In this document: one piece after another, positions 62,201-64,000 of the stretch
How positions within the stretch are numbered: position 1 is the first letter of the stretch
Layout: every line of letters begins with the position of its first letter
NCBI GenBank assembly: GCA_040285825.1
Contig: JAUPSS010000004.1
Location: 1,964,550 to 2,028,549, forward strand
Direction of reading: 5' to 3'
Length of the DNA stretch: 64,000 nt
Source: Eukaryota sp. TZLM1-RC
Taxonomy: Eukaryota; Metamonada: BaSk clade
Translations under genes and position numbers: made by a program
Notes under the pieces: model-generated
What the model saw: only the letters and a program-made list of their open reading frames with translations
The model's database searches: none
What the model was told of the DNA's origin: nothing

Positions 62201-64000
62201 ACATCTATTTTTACAACGTTTGATCCCTTCTAATCTGTCAGAAGGCTCAAATGTAAGCACCATTGAAATATTTGCAAATTCTCTACCAAACCAACTTGCA
62301 AGATCAGATGAATAATTCAGAGCCGTGACATGCTGCAAAAACATATTTTCAGAAATATTTAAATTTTGCAAAACCTGTGATTCTGAACGGCTAATTAATG
62401 AACTCAATTTTTGTAATAATGGAATATTGGCAGAAAAAGAACCAGAAATATTACTGAGAAACTGAGAAATAAAAAATGCCAATTTAATTCTCTCTAAATC
62501 ATAAACATCTTTAAAATTGAATAATTCAAAATTAATTAATTCAGTAGACATTAATTGATCAAGGCTTGGTAAAATAGAACAAGTATCATTTGACAAATCA
62601 TTGCAAAGTGCTTCGGCTAAATGACTTCCCTCTTTAACAATTAATTCAGATAAAAGATTAGTTAAATCTTCCTTATTATTTGAATAAGGTTTCTGAATAT
62701 TGCGGTTTAAGCAGATTGTCTGAATAGAATTGGAAACAACTTGGACTTCAGCAATGTAATGTTTTGTGTTAAAGCTATTGAATAATAAATAGACCAAATC
62801 ATTAGAATTAAATGCAGAAATTACAGAATCAATGGAATCATTATCTGAAAAACCAAAATTATAAACCATATTCGCAAGATTCTCTTCATGGGAAACATTT
62901 AAGGAATTCTCTGGTAGAGCAGAACAAGATTTAATATTCTCAGTGATTACATCAATGGTACTTGATAACGATTCAAATTCCGACCCTAATTGGGTAATAA
63001 AAGGAGGAGTAATAGACAAATTTGTGAATTGATTTGAAAAAGAATTGAACTTATCTATTAAATAAATAAATTCATTCTTCAGGGATAAACAGCTATTGTA
63101 TGGGACTGTTTCTGAATCAGATATTTCAGCTAAAACTCGAAGTAAATCGTCAAATGTTGCATAAAGATTACGATGAACAATGAGAAACTTTCGCTCTAAA
63201 TCTTTGGCAGAATTCAATTGACTTTTGAGAGCTTTTTCTGACTTTTCTTGAATTTCTAGGTTTTCTTGTAATTTCTTGCTACTTTTGAGCGATGCCACCC
63301 CCCAATTTGAGCTAGATTGATAGCTTTCAGTGAGCTCTTGCTTGTCAATGGAAATTTTACGTCGAAGTTTACGAATTTGAATTTCAGGAACAATGGAATT
63401 AACACAAATAAACAAAGAATTATCCGTACAAAGATTAAAATCAGTACACATAGTAACCAATAGTCCTTCTTGAAGTGATTGAATCACGTGATTCTGAGCC
63501 GAATTAATTTCAGTTCTCGCTTGACGAATTTTTTGGACAACTCCGGACACAGAAATCGTGGTGTATCTATTGACAAAATGTAATGATCCAGTAGCAACAA
63601 TACTGAAAATTTCCAAAATTTTAGACTCCACAGTACAATTTCCAATCATTGATTTTTCACAATCAGTTAAAAATTCAAATTTTTGGATTAAAACATTAAT
63701 AAATTCAGGGGAAAATTCAACTGAGCCAGACAAAGATTCGACAACTTCCCTAGCTTTACTAATGACGTCATCAGACCATTTTGAGAGTTCAGATATTAAA
63801 TCTGCCACATGTTGCTGACGTTCCTCGAATTTTAATAGCTTTGTTTTGATGGATGGAAGCTTTTCAGTGGTAATGTTAACCTTGCCTTCTGAAATTTCTA
63901 ATGCTTTACAAACTGTATTGTCCAAACTTTCTCCAAATTTTGACAGTGGTTCAGTGAGCCTATTGATGTAGGAGAAGAGCTCACGTCGTAAACTAGATAG
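59213..64000 (-). CDS. Giant spectrin/alpha-actinin-like protein, 5-prime part outside window
   Basis: The frame is open to the window edge, giving at least 1595 residues; no start codon is inside. It is helical throughout, with heptad-rich stretches and aromatic spacing like spectrin repeats. The last 60 or so residues (FLVTIRRLIKST, then EEHFRSLFSSVI, then GSIDVVSWVSSLYE) match the order of the calcium-insensitive EF-hand that ends alpha-actinin and alpha-spectrin (LAGDK..I..EEL, then LDY.sFs.aLYGE). Such proteins cross-link actin or line the membrane. Actin-binding CH domains would be in the missing N-terminus. Similarity is by pattern only. Confidence 0.52.
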   Translation of the reverse strand, partial: LSSLRRELFSYINRLTEPLSKFGESLDNTVCKALEISEGKVNITTEKLPSIKTKLLKFEERQQHVADLISELSKWSDDVISKAREVVESLSGSVEFSPEFINVLIQKFEFLTDCEKSMIGNCTVESKILEIFSIVATGSLHFVNRYTTISVSGVVQKIRQARTEINSAQNHVIQSLQEGLLVTMCTDFNLCTDNSLFICVNSIVPEIQIRKLRRKISIDKQELTESYQSSSNWGVASLKSSKKLQENLEIQEKSEKALKSQLNSAKDLERKFLIVHRNLYATFDDLLRVLAEISDSETVPYNSCLSLKNEFIYLIDKFNSFSNQFTNLSITPPFITQLGSEFESLSSTIDVITENIKSCSALPENSLNVSHEENLANMVYNFGFSDNDSIDSVISAFNSNDLVYLLFNSFNTKHYIAEVQVVSNSIQTICLNRNIQKPYSNNKEDLTNLLSELIVKEGSHLAEALCNDLSNDTCSILPSLDQLMSTELINFELFNFKDVYDLERIKLAFFISQFLSNISGSFSANIPLLQKLSSLISRSESQVLQNLNISENMFLQHVTALNYSSDLASWFGREFANISMVLTFEPSDRLEGIKRCKNRCQSVDVGLEYLRRFHKKSKSSEFSQIYQLINDDYSQLVSFIEHLFIENHRVSNANLTLSSLPSLILNCKGLLSRTDEFNALFVDTTKFLDDISSFPKILKDLLSFYMKCLDASKVFSLKLHSVATENSLNDVLSKLQSIITGCLSRLESVYHHFSEFSTIRLIKSVFEHGFNLLNLSRNKQLNDFKNYISELEGQLKSRECSDFDWLLQIGSNLGFIRNAVDAWTSDITESLTLDFSRIVNDVFNGFSFNNICFSDLDWLEELETMFYGHCSQSLAVKSKQFKILGQSRIISDLLSSTGVDNPILLKIFNSQIINIIPELKSIDSINQLSSSNLSISDLTTFNQCTHLPHDKFEITKTCEEISIEVNRLLVSLDVVMASVSTDYSRDQENPAVRAVQNLELFWSEFSDVFVKGNEQIFSQIALYLSVSIDSESCLNQSFSSFMTLLSSIRSKLSEFNHVIPDCDETQQSICSSLFETISEVVEYFSIQLESKNTAAESFSQKVTESKLALTELKEYISEYFEKSTFDHDVITFDDLVTEFAQIFGTFESVSSDCLQVFPIFEFVLETCQTIEKLSTEIAQKLLTSMIDENHQKFHDMISLKDRATYEAQFERFTILENQTHSFLKTLSIINQAEIDCMEISEFTSFFDDYYSILVPLFEFKTLVSNQNYQSLTEQTSDLINSVFRIKSISEMNSLLGNHFFNYLKHLIESSQTKALTNSMENLFENSNLPLARASLLNQVERVSDNLLDSKELLPKWVKQVEDGLVSMQVNLKAQKEDLSLEVLHTCLDVSLASIGQKSMFFELSDDKISLIKKVAFEPEDILAILSELNHQSIELKKLQCSSAGQGSVLELLENAKHQLNDNILLFKSHYDDLVDQENSNAIPIHLSLSLESLLDLTTDLSSVAELTGLDSKSYSSVEELGKAALVDQINGPEDFLVTIRRLIKSTNISTFKEEHFRSLFSSVIGNKTLDSMCATLPKRPSGSIDVVSWVSSLYE

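Noticed and set aside
1-64000. tRNA or rRNA genes
   Set aside because: No cloverleaf with a proper T-loop or conserved rRNA stretch was seen by eye; a dedicated scan could still find one.

Overview
The window is nuclear DNA from a compact, AT-rich, gene-dense protist genome. Long intron-free genes, very short introns (28-35 bases), a dynein heavy-chain relative, a CatSper-like channel and the PI3K-like kinase ATR point to a flagellated unicellular eukaryote. An iron-dependent alcohol dehydrogenase and a divergent Fe/Mn superoxide dismutase would fit an anaerobic or microaerophilic life, possibly in an excavate or metamonad-like lineage. That placement is inference; no marker here fixes the species.

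Layout: 1-17.5 kb is mostly host genes: NAR1 (partial), a membrane-anchored selenocysteine thioredoxin reductase, an SPFH protein, a superoxide dismutase with two tiny introns, Fe-ADH, a degenerate dynein heavy-chain-like protein, an FKBP-TPR immunophilin and an unrecognised 819-residue protein. Retroelement debris sits at 4-6.3 kb. 17.5-24.7 kb is a nested transposon island: one LINE inside another, plus a tiny LTR element, all inside a locus with a Fanzor-like relic. 25.4-26.6 kb is an RRM/SR-like gene. 26.7-30.8 kb is LINE again. 31.7-42.5 kb has the CatSper-like channel, a decayed Ty3/gypsy element, three more Fanzor-like relics, a METTL21-type methyltransferase, an AAGAB-like protein, HBS1 and a GT8-like glycosyltransferase. 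42.7-44.8 kb is another LINE, 45.2-52.0 kb is ATR, 52.3-55.0 kb is LINE fragments, and 55-64 kb has three small genes and the C-terminal part of a very large spectrin/alpha-actinin-like protein.

The most notable system is at 682-2792. A DUF4395-type membrane domain with an intramembrane CxxC is fused to a high-Mr thioredoxin reductase. Its apparent stop TGA is followed by GGT TAA, giving a Cys-Sec-Gly end; a hairpin starts six bases after the TGA, and a convincing form-II SECIS lies 54 bases beyond the true stop. It could be a membrane-bound, selenium-dependent electron relay, divergently paired with the Fe-S assembly gene NAR1.

The second theme is mobile DNA. At least four families of LINEs carry a C-terminal CxC...HxxxC/restriction-like endonuclease region. 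Target-site duplications allow the insertion order at 17.6-22.8 kb to be read. Four relics of Fanzor/TnpB-type RuvC-zinc-ribbon proteins are present, and two of these loci lie beside duplicated 5-prime ends of host genes.
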